Notes: a model not told the origin generated them from the sequence alone. Counted from the stretch's first letter, positions 1-12,297 are shown. The stretch: DNA of 64,000 nucleotides from Rothia mucilaginosa (GCF_001061665.1 NZ_JVSP01000003.1:20252-84251), one strand, 5' to 3'. Program-made: numbers and translations.

Positions 1-23
1 GGCGGGCGAACTATATGCCGTGA

Positions 24-161
24 TTAGGCCGAGAGCTTTGCGCGGCCCTTACCGCGGCGGTTCGACAGAATCGCGCGGCCTGCACGGGTGCGCATACGCA
101 GACGGAAGCCGTGCTTCTTGGCGCGACGGCGGTTGTTCGGCTGGAAAGTACGCTTGCTCAT
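24..161 (-). CDS. rpmH: 50S ribosomal protein L34
   Basis: A 45-residue protein beginning [19 protein letters not shown] and ending GRAKLSA is read on the minus strand; this is the full usual length of L34, a small basic protein of the large ribosomal subunit that binds 23S rRNA. It is divergent from dnaA across the origin region, the standard arrangement in bacteria, with rnpA expected just off the left edge. It is transcribed away from dnaA. The family call is secure because the Arg/Lys-rich sequence is almost invariant. Confidence 0.97.
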   Translation of the reverse strand: MSKRTFQPNNRRRAKKHGFRLRMRTRAGRAILSNRRGKGRAKLSA

Positions 162-543
162 ACTTTGTCTCCTTGATTTTCGCGGTTCTCGCCCTCACGG
201 GGTGTCGGAACCGTACGCTTCTTGGTGCACGGAGGTATCGCGACTATTCGCGGTAGGCGGTGCACACACAACAGCACAACTTTAGAAGAGTGGCGGGAGT
301 AAATCAAGTTCTTTTCGCTTTTTTCCGCGTGATTCCGGGCTCCTTATGGGGACTGGGTGCGGAATCGAGGAGAGCTGTTGGTGACGATCGAGGGTTTATG
401 AGAGGCCGAGGGGAACCCTGAAGGGAACACGCTACGCTCCACTCGCATGAGTCACCGCTCCCATCCCCACCCCTGGGGATAACGCGGGATCGCGACTATC
501 CACCGCGGGGCATATCCTCCTCGGATAGCACATTGCGCAACGC

Positions 544-552
544 TTATCCACA
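544..552 (+). promoter_or_regulatory. DnaA box TTATCCACA
   Basis: Exact match to the DnaA-box consensus upstream of dnaA. It probably serves origin binding, dnaA autoregulation, or both. Confidence 0.75.
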
Positions 553-573
553 GGCACACACAAACGCGCTACC

Positions 574-589
574 CCCTGTAATTACAGGG
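574..589. promoter_or_regulatory. 16-bp perfect palindrome with TGTAATTACA core
   Basis: CCCTGTAATTACAGGG is a perfect palindrome in the dnaA upstream region. The same 10-bp core recurs at 633, 3067, 3128 and 20265, each time beside DnaA boxes or a replication gene. The binding factor is unknown. Confidence 0.6.
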
Positions 590-632
590 AAGTCGGCGAA
601 TTCTCCACCGTTTTCCACCCTCCATCCACTCC

Positions 633-642
633 TGTAATTACA
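633..642. promoter_or_regulatory. TGTAATTACA palindrome, dnaA promoter side
   Basis: Second copy of the palindromic core upstream of dnaA, 56 bp after the first and just before clustered TTTTCCAC / GTGGAAAA elements. Confidence 0.55.
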
Positions 643-799
643 ACTTTTCCACCGTGTGGAAAACTCTTGTGGAAAACGTTAAATGCCTGTGCATTAAGCG
701 GGTAGAATCTTAATGACCTGCGGAAGGTTCCGGCATCGTTGGCACTCTGTTGAGCTGCCAACGTCTTCTGCGGCAGATTGAGCGGAGGTAAAGACCCCT

Positions 800-2476
800 A
801 TGACCGAGTCACTTCAGGCGCGATGGGCGCACCTGCTGTCTATCCTGAGCAGCGACCCGAACGTCACGGCGCGCCAGCGTGGATTCGTGAACCTTGCGCG
901 CCCCCAGGGTCTGATGGGATCTTCGCGCCTCATCATCGAGGTGCCCAATAAGCTCACCCGCGCCGTGTTTGAGGAGCAAATTACAGCACCTTTCCGTGCC
1001 GCGCTGCACGAGGCGTTCGGCCCCTCCACCACCGCGCTTTTCGATGTGAACGAGGCGATGGTTCCCATTGAAAGCCCAAGTCAGGACGTTAATGAGCCGG
1101 AACAGACCGCACCCGTCGAACCCGCAATTGCCGCAGCTCACCAGGTTCCCGATGAGCCTTCTGGCTATTCCGGCGCAACTCCCTACGCCGAGCCCGCCCG
1201 CCGTGAGGCCCCCGTTGGCTCCCGAGCTTTCGAGTACTACACCGAGCCGCATCCGGCACTGGATTCCGAGGCGCATGTCCCTGCGGATGAGCAGGTGACT
1301 CGTCCCTCGCTACAGGCCCTCGAGGCAGAACGAACCGCTTTCCACACTGCGCACAGTGAGGCCCCGGCCCCGGCCGCGCCGGTTGCGACCCAGCACGAAG
1401 ACCCGGAAAACGCTCCGACGTGGGATAGCTCTGCTCGATTGAACCCGAATTACACCTTCGATACCTTCGTGATCGGCCAGTCCAACCGCTTTGCTCATGC
1501 AAGCGCCTTCGCCGTGGCAGAGCAGCCCGGCATCGTGTACAACCCGCTCTTCATCTACGGCGGTTCGGGCCTGGGCAAGACCCACCTGCTGCACGCGATT
1601 GGCCACTACACCAAGTACCTTTACCCGAATCTGCGAGTGCGCTACGTGAATTCTGAAGAGTTCACGAACGATTTCATCAACTCGATTCGCGACGACGAGG
1701 GTTCCTCGTTCAAGCAGATTTACCGCAATGTTGACGTTCTTCTGATTGACGATATCCAGTTTTTGGCGGGTAAAGAGGCGACAATGGAGGAGTTTTTCCA
1801 TACCTTCAACGCGCTGTACAACCACCAGAAGCAGATTGTGATTACTTCGGATTTGCCGCCGAAGCAGCTGACCGGCTTTGCCGAGCGGATGCGTTCGCGC
1901 TTCGGGTCGGGTCTGAACGTGGATGTGCAGCCTCCGGAGCTGGAGACCCGCATCGCGATTCTGCGAAAGAAGGCTCAGAGCGAGATTTTGCCGGTGCGCG
2001 ATGACGTTATGGAATACATTGCTTCCCATGTCACGGCCAATATTCGCGAGTTGGAGGGCGCTCTGATTCGCGCGAGCGCCGCCGCCTCGATGAAGAAGCC
2101 TCCGGAGCCCATCACCCTGGCTGAGGCTGAGACCTATTTGAAGGATTTGCTGTCGGATACGGGCGGCGCCGAGATTACCTCGGCGCTGGTGCTCTCGACG
2201 GTGGCGAAGTATTTCGATGTGTCCATCGAGGATATGCAGTCGAAGTCTCGCACCCGCACGCTCACGAACGCCCGCCAGGTGGCGATGTATCTGCTCCGTG
2301 AGCTGACCGAGATGTCCCTGCCGCGTATCGGTAATGATTTGGGCGGCCGCGACCACACGACCGTGATGCACGCGGTGCGTAAGGTGAGCGCGCAGATGGC
2401 TGAGCGGCAGACGATTTTCAATCAGGTGACCGAGCTGACGAACCTCATTCGCCAGGAACAGCGCGCCGCCGGATAG
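800..2476 (+). CDS. dnaA: Chromosomal replication initiator DnaA
   Basis: A 558-residue DnaA, the ATPase that binds DnaA boxes and melts oriC. Domain I is about residues 1-90. Domain II (about 90-215) is a long Pro/Glu/Ala-rich linker, as in many actinobacteria. Domain III is AAA+, with Walker A GGSGLGKT at 254-261 and Walker B LLIDD at 314-318. Domain IV carries the DNA-binding signature [10 protein letters not shown] at 515-524. The ATG at 800 follows GGAGGT. DnaA boxes in its own promoter suggest autoregulation. A hairpin terminator follows the stop. Confidence 0.98.
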   Translation: MTESLQARWAHLLSILSSDPNVTARQRGFVNLARPQGLMGSSRLIIEVPNKLTRAVFEEQITAPFRAALHEAFGPSTTALFDVNEAMVPIESPSQDVNEPEQTAPVEPAIAAAHQVPDEPSGYSGATPYAEPARREAPVGSRAFEYYTEPHPALDSEAHVPADEQVTRPSLQALEAERTAFHTAHSEAPAPAAPVATQHEDPENAPTWDSSARLNPNYTFDTFVIGQSNRFAHASAFAVAEQPGIVYNPLFIYGGSGLGKTHLLHAIGHYTKYLYPNLRVRYVNSEEFTNDFINSIRDDEGSSFKQIYRNVDVLLIDDIQFLAGKEATMEEFFHTFNALYNHQKQIVITSDLPPKQLTGFAERMRSRFGSGLNVDVQPPELETRIAILRKKAQSEILPVRDDVMEYIASHVTANIRELEGALIRASAAASMKKPPEPITLAEAETYLKDLLSDTGGAEITSALVLSTVAKYFDVSIEDMQSKSRTRTLTNARQVAMYLLRELTEMSLPRIGNDLGGRDHTTVMHAVRKVSAQMAERQTIFNQVTELTNLIRQEQRAAG

Positions 2477-2494
2477 GCCCACGGAACCACTTAC

Positions 2495-2533
2495 ACCCCC
2501 TATAAGCCGCTGACAAGGCGTTTTATAGGGGGT
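2495..2533 (+). terminator. Hairpin after dnaA
   Basis: The arms ACCCCCTATAA and TTATAGGGGGT pair perfectly, with an inner GCC/GGC pair, 18 bases after the dnaA stop. A T-rich run is weak, so it may be a terminator or part of the origin structure. Confidence 0.55.
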
Positions 2534-2607
2534 ATCGGGGTGGTTTGAGAGGGGCAGGGTTATTTTCGGCCACGATTTTTGGCTGCCTGGGGCCCTGAAA
2601 TGTGGGG

Positions 2608-2616
2608 TGTGGATAA
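2608..2616 (-). promoter_or_regulatory. DnaA box (reverse) TGTGGATAA
   Basis: Exact reverse complement of TTATCCACA in the dnaA-dnaN spacer. Confidence 0.75.
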
Positions 2617-2653
2617 GCTGTGCTTTAACTCCGGCGCTCGTGTGGACGTTAAG

Positions 2654-2702
2654 TGCATGAATATTCAAAAGGTGTGGAAGAGAGTAAATGCATAAATATT
2701 CA
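2654..2702 (+). repeat. Pair of AT-rich 14-mers in oriC
   Basis: TGCATGAATATTCA (2654-2667) and TGCATAAATATTCA (2689-2702) differ at one base and lie 35 bp apart, between the DnaA box at 2608 and the near-consensus box at 2744. Their composition and location fit a DNA-unwinding element; this is inference. Confidence 0.5.
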
Positions 2703-3064
2703 TACACAATGCATCCTCAACTTGGGGAGGATTCCTCCACTTAATATCCACAGGTCACTTCCGCGTCATTGCGGGGTTCTGCGGGGTTTTCCACCGTTTC
2801 CACAAGCGTTAATAATACTACTGTACTTAAAGAAAAAATCCTCCCCATAGCATGAAACATTTCCTCGCCCCGAGCTGCCGGGAAGTTCGATATGCATTTT
2901 GAGCTACTCAGGGCGTTCGCCCGTCGTGATTTCAGGAAACACTAGGCGATAGTAAGTGCTTTCTTTGATTCATTCTCCCTGTTGGTTTTGGCGAGAAACC
3001 CACATTTTTGAATGTCTAATTTCGAATCTATTTTCGATGCCTTCCAAGGATTCCTTCGCGGTTC

Positions 3065-3078
3065 TTTGTAATTACAAA
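3065..3078. promoter_or_regulatory. 14-bp palindrome with TGTAATTACA core upstream of dnaN
   Basis: TTTGTAATTACAAA is a perfect palindrome in the dnaN upstream region and carries the same core as the sites upstream of dnaA. Confidence 0.55.
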
Positions 3079-3127
3079 AATGCGAGGCTGGTAACCGTGG
3101 TGACCGACCGTGTTCACCGCAAATCCC

Positions 3128-3137
3128 TGTAATTACA
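3128..3137. promoter_or_regulatory. TGTAATTACA palindrome upstream of dnaN
   Basis: Second core copy upstream of dnaN, 61 bp from the first, mirroring the 56-bp-spaced pair upstream of dnaA. Confidence 0.55.
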
Positions 3138-3281
3138 ATTCGTCTGGATTCCGGTAGGATGGATAGACGCGCGCGCACGGGCACCGCGCACTAGAGCAGG
3201 CGAAACCTTCCGGCTCTCTCGCAATTCAGCTTTACGTGCGCCACAAACCGAATCTCTACCACCGTGAAAGGCGCCTTCTCG

Positions 3282-4406
3282 ATGAAATTCACCGTTGAAC
3301 GCGATGTCCTCGCCGAAGCAGTCGGCTGGACGGCACGCTCCCTGCCCTTGCGTCCTACCTCCCCCGTGCTCAACGGTCTGCTGATTACCGCCTCCGCCGG
3401 CGAAGTCAGCATCGCAAGCTTTGATCACGAAACCAGCGCCCGCCAGGTTATCGCCGCCGATGTTCAGGCCGAGGGTGTGTGCCTTGTTCCAGGTAAGATC
3501 CTGGCCGAAATCTGCCGTTCTCTTCCGAACGCTGAGGTCGAGTTCACCGCCGATGAGTCCGTGATTCGTCTGCACTGCCGTTCCGCTAACTTCCAGCTGG
3601 CCGGCATGCCCGTGGCCGATTACCCCGAGCTGCCCGAACTGCCCGAAGTTTCCGGTACCGTCGACGGCGCCGAATTTGCTGAAGCCGTCAAGCAGGTTCA
3701 GATTGCGGTGTCCAAGGACGAGACCCTGCCCCTGCTGACCGGTATTCGCGTCGAGATTAACGGCGACACCATGACCCTGCTCGCCACCGACCGCTACCGT
3801 CTAGCCATGCGCGAAATCAAGTGGAACCCCGTCAACCCCGATGTTCAGGCGGCTGTTCTGCTAAAGGCCAAGACCGTTTCCGAGGTCGGTAGCACTCTCT
3901 CCGGCTCCGGCGAGCTCTCCATTGCGCTGCCCGCCGCCGGTGAACTGATTGGTTTTGCTGCCGGTACCCGCCGCACCACGAGCGTTCTGATGGACGGCGA
4001 TTACCCCAACATCCGTGCTCTCTTCCCCGAGCAGACCCCCATCCACGCGGTGGTTCGCACCTCCGACCTGACCGAGGCAGCTCGCCGTATCTCACTCGTG
4101 GCTGAGCGCAACACTCCGCTGCGCCTGAAGTTCACCCAAGGCTCGGTTGCCATCGATGCGGGCCGCGGCGACGAGGCTCAGGCCTCCGAAACCCTGCAGG
4201 CTCACCTCTCCGGCGACGACATCACCGTGGCGTACAATCCCTCCTACCTGCTGGACGGTCTGAAGGTGTTCGGCACCGAGTTCGTGCGTTTCTCCTTCAC
4301 CGATGCGCCCAAGCCCGCCGTGATTTCGGGCCAGGACGAGCCGCTGGCTGAGGATGACCGCAACTACCGCTACCTGCTGATGCCGGTGCGTCTGCCCTCG
4401 AACTAG
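3282..4406 (+). CDS. dnaN: DNA polymerase III beta sliding clamp
   Basis: A 374-residue clamp protein starting MKFTVERDVLAEAV and ending YLLMPVRLPSN, full length for the family. It forms the dimeric ring that tethers the replicative polymerase to DNA. An upstream in-frame GTG at 3264 would add six residues, but the ATG at 3282 matches the usual MKF start of actinobacterial clamps and was chosen. The gene follows oriC. Two TGTAATTACA palindromes lie 145-215 bp upstream, suggesting shared regulation with dnaA. Confidence 0.97.
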   Translation: MKFTVERDVLAEAVGWTARSLPLRPTSPVLNGLLITASAGEVSIASFDHETSARQVIAADVQAEGVCLVPGKILAEICRSLPNAEVEFTADESVIRLHCRSANFQLAGMPVADYPELPELPEVSGTVDGAEFAEAVKQVQIAVSKDETLPLLTGIRVEINGDTMTLLATDRYRLAMREIKWNPVNPDVQAAVLLKAKTVSEVGSTLSGSGELSIALPAAGELIGFAAGTRRTTSVLMDGDYPNIRALFPEQTPIHAVVRTSDLTEAARRISLVAERNTPLRLKFTQGSVAIDAGRGDEAQASETLQAHLSGDDITVAYNPSYLLDGLKVFGTEFVRFSFTDAPKPAVISGQDEPLAEDDRNYRYLLMPVRLPSN

Positions 4407-4415
4407 TAGCTTGCC

Positions 4416-4461
4416 GCCCCGCGCCCTTCCCGAGGCTCTGCCCAGGGAAGGCTCGCGGGGC
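4416..4461 (+). terminator. GC-rich hairpin between dnaN and recF
   Basis: GCCCCGCG pairs with CGCGGGGC, with an inner TTCCC/GGGAA stem, 10 bases after the dnaN stop. There is no strong T run, so it may attenuate rather than end transcription. Confidence 0.5.
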
Positions 4462-4535
4462 TGTGCTTTCCCCGTCCGCGCTTATCCCCTCCTCGACCGA
4501 ACCGTCCAACCGAACCGCACGAAAGGAGCCGTCCG

Positions 4536-5804
4536 GTGTACATCGACCACATCTCGCTGTTGGATTACCGCACCTACGCGCTGCTCAACCTGCCTCTATC
4601 GGCCGGGGTGACGGTTTTTCTGGGCTCGAATGGCGTGGGAAAAACGAATATCGTAGAGGCCATTGAGTATGCGGCGGCCCTCTCTTCGCACCGGGTGAGC
4701 CACGACGGTCCGCTGGTGCGCGTGGGCGCCGCCCGAGCCTACATCCGCACCCGCACTGTGCGCGGTTCGCAGCAGACCGTGACCGAGTTTGAGGTGGCTC
4801 CCGGTCAGGCGAATCGCGTGCGCATTAACCGGGCTGCCCCGGTGCGCGCTAAGGAAGCTCTGGGTATTGCTCGCACGGTGCTGTTTTCCCCCGAGGACCT
4901 GCAACTGGTGAAGGGCGATCCCGCCGGTCGTCGTCGATTTGTGGATGAGCTGGCCGTCTCTCTGCGCCCCGTGGTGGCGGGGTACCGCAGTGAGTACGAG
5001 CGGATTTTGCGGCAGCGTAATTCGCTGCTCAAGTCGATGCAGCGCCGCGCTCGCGACGAGAACGCGCTGAGTACCCTCGCGGTGTGGGATGGCCAGCTTG
5101 CCCTGATGGGGGCGCAACTGCTCTCTGCACGCTTCCGTCTGTTGCAGCGCCTACTCCCCCAGCTGCGTCGCGCCTATGCGGGGCTGACGGACGGTTCTAA
5201 GGACGTGGGGTTCATCTACGAGTCCACCGTCTTCGCAAGCATGGGCGAGCGCTCTCTTGAACACGCGGCCCTCATGAGCATCAAGGACCTGAAGGAGGCG
5301 CTTCTGTGCGGTTTCGCCGAGCGTCGCGCCGAGGAAATTGAGCGCGGCGTAACGCTGGTGGGGCCGCACCGTGAGGATGTGACCCTGCTGCTGGGCGGCC
5401 TTCCGGTTAAGCATTTTGCCTCGCACGGTGAGAGCTGGTCGTTTGCTCTGGCCCTGAAGTTGGCTTCGTGGTTTGTTCATGTGGAGGACGATTCTTCACC
5501 GGGTGCCTCCCCCATCCTGATTCTTGACGATGTCTTCGCCGAGCTCGACTCGGCGCGCCGCCACCGCCTGGGCGCTATGGTTGCCGCGGCGGAGCAGGTG
5601 CTCATTACGTGCGCCGTACTCACGGATATTCCGGAGGAGCTGGGCGAATACCGCTTGGTGTCTGTAACTCCAGGACATGCGGAGTACGTACCGTCGCCCG
5701 GCACTCGCGGTGGGAACGCAGAAGGAAGCACCGGTGAGACCCTCGCCAAGGAGAGCGGCGAAACGTTAGCTGAGAATCCTATTGCCGGTGGGGATCATGA
5801 GTAA
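4536..5804 (+). CDS. recF: DNA replication and repair protein RecF
   Basis: A 422-residue SMC-like ATPase that loads RecA at gapped DNA. Walker A is GSNGVGKT at residues 30-37, and a Walker B-type ILILDDVFAELD lies near residue 330. The GTG start at 4536 follows AAAGGAG. The last 35 or so residues (Gly/Glu/Thr-rich) extend beyond the usual 360-380 residues and look like an unstructured tail. Its final codons overlap the start of dciA by 8 bp, so the two are translationally coupled. Confidence 0.96.
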   Translation: MYIDHISLLDYRTYALLNLPLSAGVTVFLGSNGVGKTNIVEAIEYAAALSSHRVSHDGPLVRVGAARAYIRTRTVRGSQQTVTEFEVAPGQANRVRINRAAPVRAKEALGIARTVLFSPEDLQLVKGDPAGRRRFVDELAVSLRPVVAGYRSEYERILRQRNSLLKSMQRRARDENALSTLAVWDGQLALMGAQLLSARFRLLQRLLPQLRRAYAGLTDGSKDVGFIYESTVFASMGERSLEHAALMSIKDLKEALLCGFAERRAEEIERGVTLVGPHREDVTLLLGGLPVKHFASHGESWSFALALKLASWFVHVEDDSSPGASPILILDDVFAELDSARRHRLGAMVAAAEQVLITCAVLTDIPEELGEYRLVSVTPGHAEYVPSPGTRGGNAEGSTGETLAKESGETLAENPIAGGDHE

Positions 5805-6528
5805 CCGTCCCGGAGAGGATTCCGTCCCCCTCACTGCACCCTTCGGCGATTCCTTGCCGATGCCTTCCCCGGCCCCTGACGCCCGTGAGCTCAACAGCAC
5901 TGTTTCACGTGAAACATCCGGCGGCGAGGTCGATGGCTTCGGTGAATTTTACCGAGACGAGGTGGACGCCCCCGCGGCCCTGCTGACTCGTATGCGCGTG
6001 GCCGCCCAGGAACGCGGCGAGGCGCCCCTCAACGCTTTCTCGGCGCGAAAGATTATGCGCGAGTTCGGCGCCGCGATGTCCGGAACCGCCCCCAAGAAAC
6101 GTCGAGAACGCGCACAGGGGTGGGATCCCCGCGTCATGGGTGGGTACAGCGGCCCCGGTGAAAGCTCCCGCGATCCCAAGCCGCTCGGGGGTATCGTGAG
6201 CGCGCTGATTCGGTCCCGAGGCTGGAAAGAGCCCGTGGCCGTCTCGAGCGTGCTGGCCCGCTGGGCTGAACTCGTTGGTCCCGAAATTGCCGCGCACACC
6301 AAACCTCTCAGCTTCGAGAACTCTATCGTTCAGGTGCAGTGCGACTCCACCGCCTGGGCCACTCAGCTGCGCCTGATGCACGGGCAGCTTATCGAGCTCT
6401 TCCGCCGAGAGCTTGGCGAGAGCGTGGTGGCGCAGGTACGAATCCTGGGTCCGAACAACGGCCGCTGGAGCCAGCGCGGGTATCGTCGCGCCTCCGGGAT
6501 GCGCGGGGTGCGCGATACCTACGGGTAG
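5797..6528 (+). CDS. dciA: DciA-like (DUF721) replicative helicase loader
   Basis: A 243-residue protein. The C-terminal half (about 135-230) is a DUF721/DciA domain, with SVLARWAELVGPEIAAHTKP and the following region being typical. DciA interacts with DnaB helicase in bacteria lacking DnaC or DnaI. The N-terminal half is low-complexity and charged. The ATG at 5797 overlaps recF and was preferred to an upstream TTG at 5782. The recF-dciA-gyrB order is standard in actinobacteria (M. tuberculosis Rv0004). A perfect parS site lies inside the coding sequence. Confidence 0.9.
   Translation: MSNRPGEDSVPLTAPFGDSLPMPSPAPDARELNSTVSRETSGGEVDGFGEFYRDEVDAPAALLTRMRVAAQERGEAPLNAFSARKIMREFGAAMSGTAPKKRRERAQGWDPRVMGGYSGPGESSRDPKPLGGIVSALIRSRGWKEPVAVSSVLARWAELVGPEIAAHTKPLSFENSIVQVQCDSTAWATQLRLMHGQLIELFRRELGESVVAQVRILGPNNGRWSQRGYRRASGMRGVRDTYG
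5901..5916. promoter_or_regulatory. parS centromere site (perfect 16-mer)
   Basis: TGTTTCACGTGAAACA is the canonical ParB-binding palindrome with no mismatch, located inside dciA about 3 kb from oriC. ParB loads here for origin segregation. Confidence 0.95.
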
Positions 6529-8935
<2,407 letters not shown>

Positions 8936-9007
8936 CCCGCACGGCATATTTCTTTTGGGGAATATGCGGAATGGGTTATGTAACCGAGTGATTTATTGAG
9001 GGAAATA

Positions 9008-11641
9008 ATGAGCGAAGAACAGCAGAACGAAGTGACCGGAGCTGACGTCGTCAGCACCGGTGACACCGAGATCGTGGACCACCACGGCCACATTGAACAG
9101 GTGGACCTGCAAACTGAAATGCAGCGCTCCTACCTGGACTACGCGATGGCCGTCATCATCGGTCGTGCCCTGCCGGATGTCCGTGACGGCCTCAAGCCCG
9201 TGCACCGTCGCGTCATCTACGCAATGTACGACGGCGGTTACCGCCCGGACCGCGCCTTCAACAAGTGCGCCCGCGTGGTCGGCGACGTCATGGGTCAGTT
9301 CCACCCCCACGGCGATAGCGCCATCTACGACACCCTCGTGCGTCTGATTCAGAGCTGGATTATGCGCTACCCGCTGGCACTGGGACAGGGCAACTTCGGC
9401 TCCCCCGGTAACGATGGCGCAGCGGCTCCCCGATACACCGAGACGAAGATGGCCCCCATCGCCCTGGAGATGGTGCGCGACATCAACGAGGACACCGTTG
9501 ATTTCCAGCCCAACTACGACGGCAAGTCTCTCGAGCCGACCGTTCTGCCCTCTCGCATCCCGAACCTGCTGGTTAACGGCTCCTCGGGTATCGCCGTGGG
9601 TATGGCGACCAACATTCCCCCGCACAACCTACGCGAGGTGGCCGAGGGCGTGGAGTGGTTCCTGAAGAACCCGCACGCCACCAACGAAGAGCTGCTGAAC
9701 GCTCTGATGGCTCGCATCAAGGGCCCGGATTTCCCGACCGGTGCGCAGATTCTGGGCACCAAGGGTATTGAGGATGCGTACCGCACCGGCCGTGGTTCGA
9801 TTACCATGCGTGCCGTGGTCAACGTCGAGGAAATCCACGGACGCACCTGCCTGGTCGTCACCGAGCTGCCGTACCAGGCAAACCCGGATAACCTGGCCAT
9901 CAAGATTGCCGAGCTCATCAAGGACGGCAAGGTCACCGGTATCGCCGACCTGCGCGACGAGACTTCGGGTCGTACCGGTCAGCGCTTGGTGATTGTGCTC
10001 AAGCGTGATGCTTCCCCGAAGGTTGTGCTGAACAACCTGTACAAGCACACCCAGCTGCAGGAGAACTTCTCCGCGAACATGCTGGCCATCGTGGACGGCG
10101 TGCCCCGCACCCTGTCCCTGGACGCTTTCGTGCGCCACTGGGTCAACCACCAGCTGGATGTTATCGTCCGCCGTACCCGCTACCGTCTGCGCCAGGCGGA
10201 GGAAGAGGCGCACATCCTGCGCGGCCTGCTCAAGGCCCTGGATGCTCTGGACGAGGTTATCGCCCTGATTCGCCGCTCCCCCACCGCGGACGAGGCGCGC
10301 ACCGCTCTGATGGAGTTCCTGCAGATTGACGAGGCTCAGGCTCAGGCCATCCTGAACATGCAGCTGCGTCGCCTGGCCGCCTTGGAACGCCAGAAGATTC
10401 AGGACCGCCACGACGAGCTGATGCGCATGATCGCCGAGTACAACGCAATCATCGCTTCCGAGACTCGCCAGCGCGAGATTATCTCTGAGGAGCTGGGCGA
10501 GATCGTGAACCGCTACGGCGATGAGCGTCGCACCCAGATCATGTACGGCTACAACGGCGACATGTCGATGGAAGACCTCATCCCCGAGGAGGAGGTCGTG
10601 GTGACGATTACTCGCGGCGGCTACATCAAGCGCACCCGCAGTGATCAGTACCGTAGCCAGCACCGCGGCGGTAAGGGCATCAAGGGTGCCTCCCTGCGCG
10701 GTGATGACGTGGTGGAGCACTTCTTCGTGACCACCACGCACAGCTGGATTCTGTTCTTCACGAACCTGGGCCGCGTGTACCGCGCGAAGGGCTACGAATT
10801 GCAGGAAGCCGGCCGCGACGCGAAGGGTCAGCACATTGCGAACCTGCTGGAGTTCCAGGGCGGCGAGCACATCGCCCAGGTGATGGAGCTCAAGAGCTAC
10901 GAGGACGCTGAGTACCTGGTGCTGGCAACCCGTGGCGGCATGGTGAAGAAGAGCCGCCTGAGCGATTACGACACGAACCGTACCGCGGGCCTGATCGCCA
11001 TCAACCTGCGCGAAGGTGACGAGGTTGTTTCGGCCTTCACCGTTTCGGCTGCCGATGACATCCTGCTGGTTTCTCGTAACGGTATGTCCCTGCGCTTCCA
11101 TGCGGATGACGCTTCGTTGCGCCCCATGGGTCGCTCGACTTCCGGTGTGACCGGCATGAAGTTCCGCGAGGGTGACGAGCTGATTTCTGCCAACGTGGTC
11201 ACTGAGGGCTCCTATGTCTTCGTGGTGACTGAGGGTGGCTACGCGAAGCGCACGAGCGTGGATGAATATCGCGTTCAGGGTCGTAACGGTTTTGGCATTA
11301 AGGTTGCTAAGCTTGTGGAGGATCGTGGCGCCCTGGTGGGTGGCCTCATCGTGGACGAAGAGGACGAGGTCCTGGTCGTGATGTCCAGCGGCAAGGTTGT
11401 TCGTTCGAATGTGAATGAGGTTCCCGCGAAGGGACGCGATACCATGGGTGTTATCTTTGCAAAGCCCAGTGAGGGCGATTCGATTATCGGTGTAGCCCGT
11501 AACCAGGATCGTCAGCTGGACGACAGCGATGATGAAAACACTGAGAATGCCGAGGCGGCAGACGATACTTCTGCGGCTCCCGGCACGGATAACGAGGGTG
11601 AAGCGGCGGCTGCCGACCTCACCGCTACTGGAGGTAACTAA
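9008..11641 (+). CDS. gyrA: DNA gyrase subunit A
   Basis: An 877-residue DNA-cleaving subunit. The catalytic tyrosine is Y143 in APRYTET. The quinolone-determining segment reads GDSAIYD at 102-108, keeping the Ser and Asp (equivalent to E. coli S83/D87) of sensitive enzymes. The C-terminal half contains the beta-pinwheel repeats that wrap DNA, and an acidic Asp/Glu/Ala tail follows. The ATG at 9008 after GAGGG was preferred to a TTG at 8996. The stop overlaps the next ATG by one base (TAATG). Confidence 0.98.
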   Translation: MSEEQQNEVTGADVVSTGDTEIVDHHGHIEQVDLQTEMQRSYLDYAMAVIIGRALPDVRDGLKPVHRRVIYAMYDGGYRPDRAFNKCARVVGDVMGQFHPHGDSAIYDTLVRLIQSWIMRYPLALGQGNFGSPGNDGAAAPRYTETKMAPIALEMVRDINEDTVDFQPNYDGKSLEPTVLPSRIPNLLVNGSSGIAVGMATNIPPHNLREVAEGVEWFLKNPHATNEELLNALMARIKGPDFPTGAQILGTKGIEDAYRTGRGSITMRAVVNVEEIHGRTCLVVTELPYQANPDNLAIKIAELIKDGKVTGIADLRDETSGRTGQRLVIVLKRDASPKVVLNNLYKHTQLQENFSANMLAIVDGVPRTLSLDAFVRHWVNHQLDVIVRRTRYRLRQAEEEAHILRGLLKALDALDEVIALIRRSPTADEARTALMEFLQIDEAQAQAILNMQLRRLAALERQKIQDRHDELMRMIAEYNAIIASETRQREIISEELGEIVNRYGDERRTQIMYGYNGDMSMEDLIPEEEVVVTITRGGYIKRTRSDQYRSQHRGGKGIKGASLRGDDVVEHFFVTTTHSWILFFTNLGRVYRAKGYELQEAGRDAKGQHIANLLEFQGGEHIAQVMELKSYEDAEYLVLATRGGMVKKSRLSDYDTNRTAGLIAINLREGDEVVSAFTVSAADDILLVSRNGMSLRFHADDASLRPMGRSTSGVTGMKFREGDELISANVVTEGSYVFVVTEGGYAKRTSVDEYRVQGRNGFGIKVAKLVEDRGALVGGLIVDEEDEVLVVMSSGKVVRSNVNEVPAKGRDTMGVIFAKPSEGDSIIGVARNQDRQLDDSDDENTENAEAADDTSAAPGTDNEGEAAAADLTATGGN

Positions 11642-12231
11642 TGAGCAGCACTCCCGCGAGCTCCTCTTCCGCGTCAGCGCAGCGTTCGGCAGCAGCTGGT
11701 GCGTCTAAGAAGGGAGCCCCTAAGTCTGGTGCCCGCCGCCCGGCTCAGGCACGTTCAGGTCAGGCCCGTCCCGGAGCCGCTAAGCGTCCTGCCGGCAAGC
11801 GCCCGGTGAATGCTAAGCGTCCGACGGGTTCGCGTCGCCAGCTGGTGCGCCCCGCGCCTCGTTCGAAGATTCGTCGCGCGCGCCTGGTGGTGCAGAAGGT
11901 CGATACCTGGTCGGTAGCAAAGCTGATCTTCCTGCTGTCGATTGCTCTGGGTATCGTGACCGTCGTGGCCTCGGTGATTCTGTGGCTGTTCCTGCAGGCT
12001 TCGGGTGCCTTTACCGGTGTAAACCAGCTGATTAGCTCGCTGGGTACCGGTTCGACCACCGTGGATATCTCGCAGATGATTTCGCTGGGGCAGGTGGCTC
12101 TGGTAACCACGATTTTTGCCGTGGTGAACACCGTGGTCTTCACCCTGCTGGGTATGATTGCCGCTATCCTGTACAACCTGGCTGCAAAGCTGGTGGGTGG
12201 CGTGACCCTGACCCTGAGCGACGAGTCTTAA
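11641..12231 (+). CDS. DUF3566 membrane protein downstream of gyrA
   Basis: A 196-residue protein. An N-terminal 80-residue Ala/Lys/Arg/Pro-rich cytoplasmic stretch is followed by a DUF3566 domain with two membrane segments (about 100-122 and 145-175) and the end KLVGGVTLTLSDES. The family sits immediately after gyrA across actinobacteria (M. tuberculosis Rv0007). Its role is not established. It shares the TAATG overlap with gyrA and is probably co-translated. Confidence 0.88.
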   Translation: MSSTPASSSSASAQRSAAAGASKKGAPKSGARRPAQARSGQARPGAAKRPAGKRPVNAKRPTGSRRQLVRPAPRSKIRRARLVVQKVDTWSVAKLIFLLSIALGIVTVVASVILWLFLQASGAFTGVNQLISSLGTGSTTVDISQMISLGQVALVTTIFAVVNTVVFTLLGMIAAILYNLAAKLVGGVTLTLSDES

Positions 12232-12256
12232 GAGCGCTCGACTATGAGTTTGAATT

Positions 12257-12297
12257 GGGCGGTATCGTCTCCGTGCGGAGGCGGTGCCGCCCTTTTT
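12257..12297 (+). terminator. Intrinsic terminator of the gyrBA-DUF3566 unit
   Basis: GGGCGG pairs with CCGCCC around a nested CTCCG/CGGAG stem, followed immediately by TTTTT. Confidence 0.85.

Larger units (their letters stand above)
162..799. other. rpmH-dnaA intergenic region, left part of the origin
   Basis: No gene is seen in these 638 bases. They hold the divergent rpmH and dnaA promoters. A consensus DnaA box TTATCCACA lies at 544-552, and weaker TTTTCCAC / GTGGAAAA elements cluster at 603-678. Two TGTAATTACA palindromes lie at 577-586 and 633-642. TAGAAT at 703-708 is a plausible dnaA -10. A GGAGGT ribosome site precedes the dnaA ATG at 800. Confidence 0.7.
2534..3263. other. Putative oriC between dnaA and dnaN
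   Basis: Gene-free 0.7 kb with the usual features of an actinobacterial origin. A consensus DnaA box in reverse orientation (TGTGGATAA) lies at 2608-2616. A near-consensus ATATCCACA lies at 2744-2752, with further GTGGA / TCCAC elements at 2641-2646, 2671-2678 and 2787-2804. AT-rich direct repeats lie at 2654-2667 and 2689-2702. A run of A/T-rich sequence spans about 2808-2842. Two TGTAATTACA palindromes lie near the dnaN end at 3067 and 3128. Confidence 0.75.

Noticed and set aside
1310-2707. Long open frame antisense to dnaA, and similar long frames opposite gyrB, gyrA and the GDH gene
   Set aside because: They mirror the third-position GC bias of strongly coding genes, have no ribosome sites and read as Gln/His/Val-rich nonsense.
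5782-5796. Upstream TTG start for dciA
   Set aside because: The ATG at 5797 gives the normal overlap with recF and needs no rare start codon.
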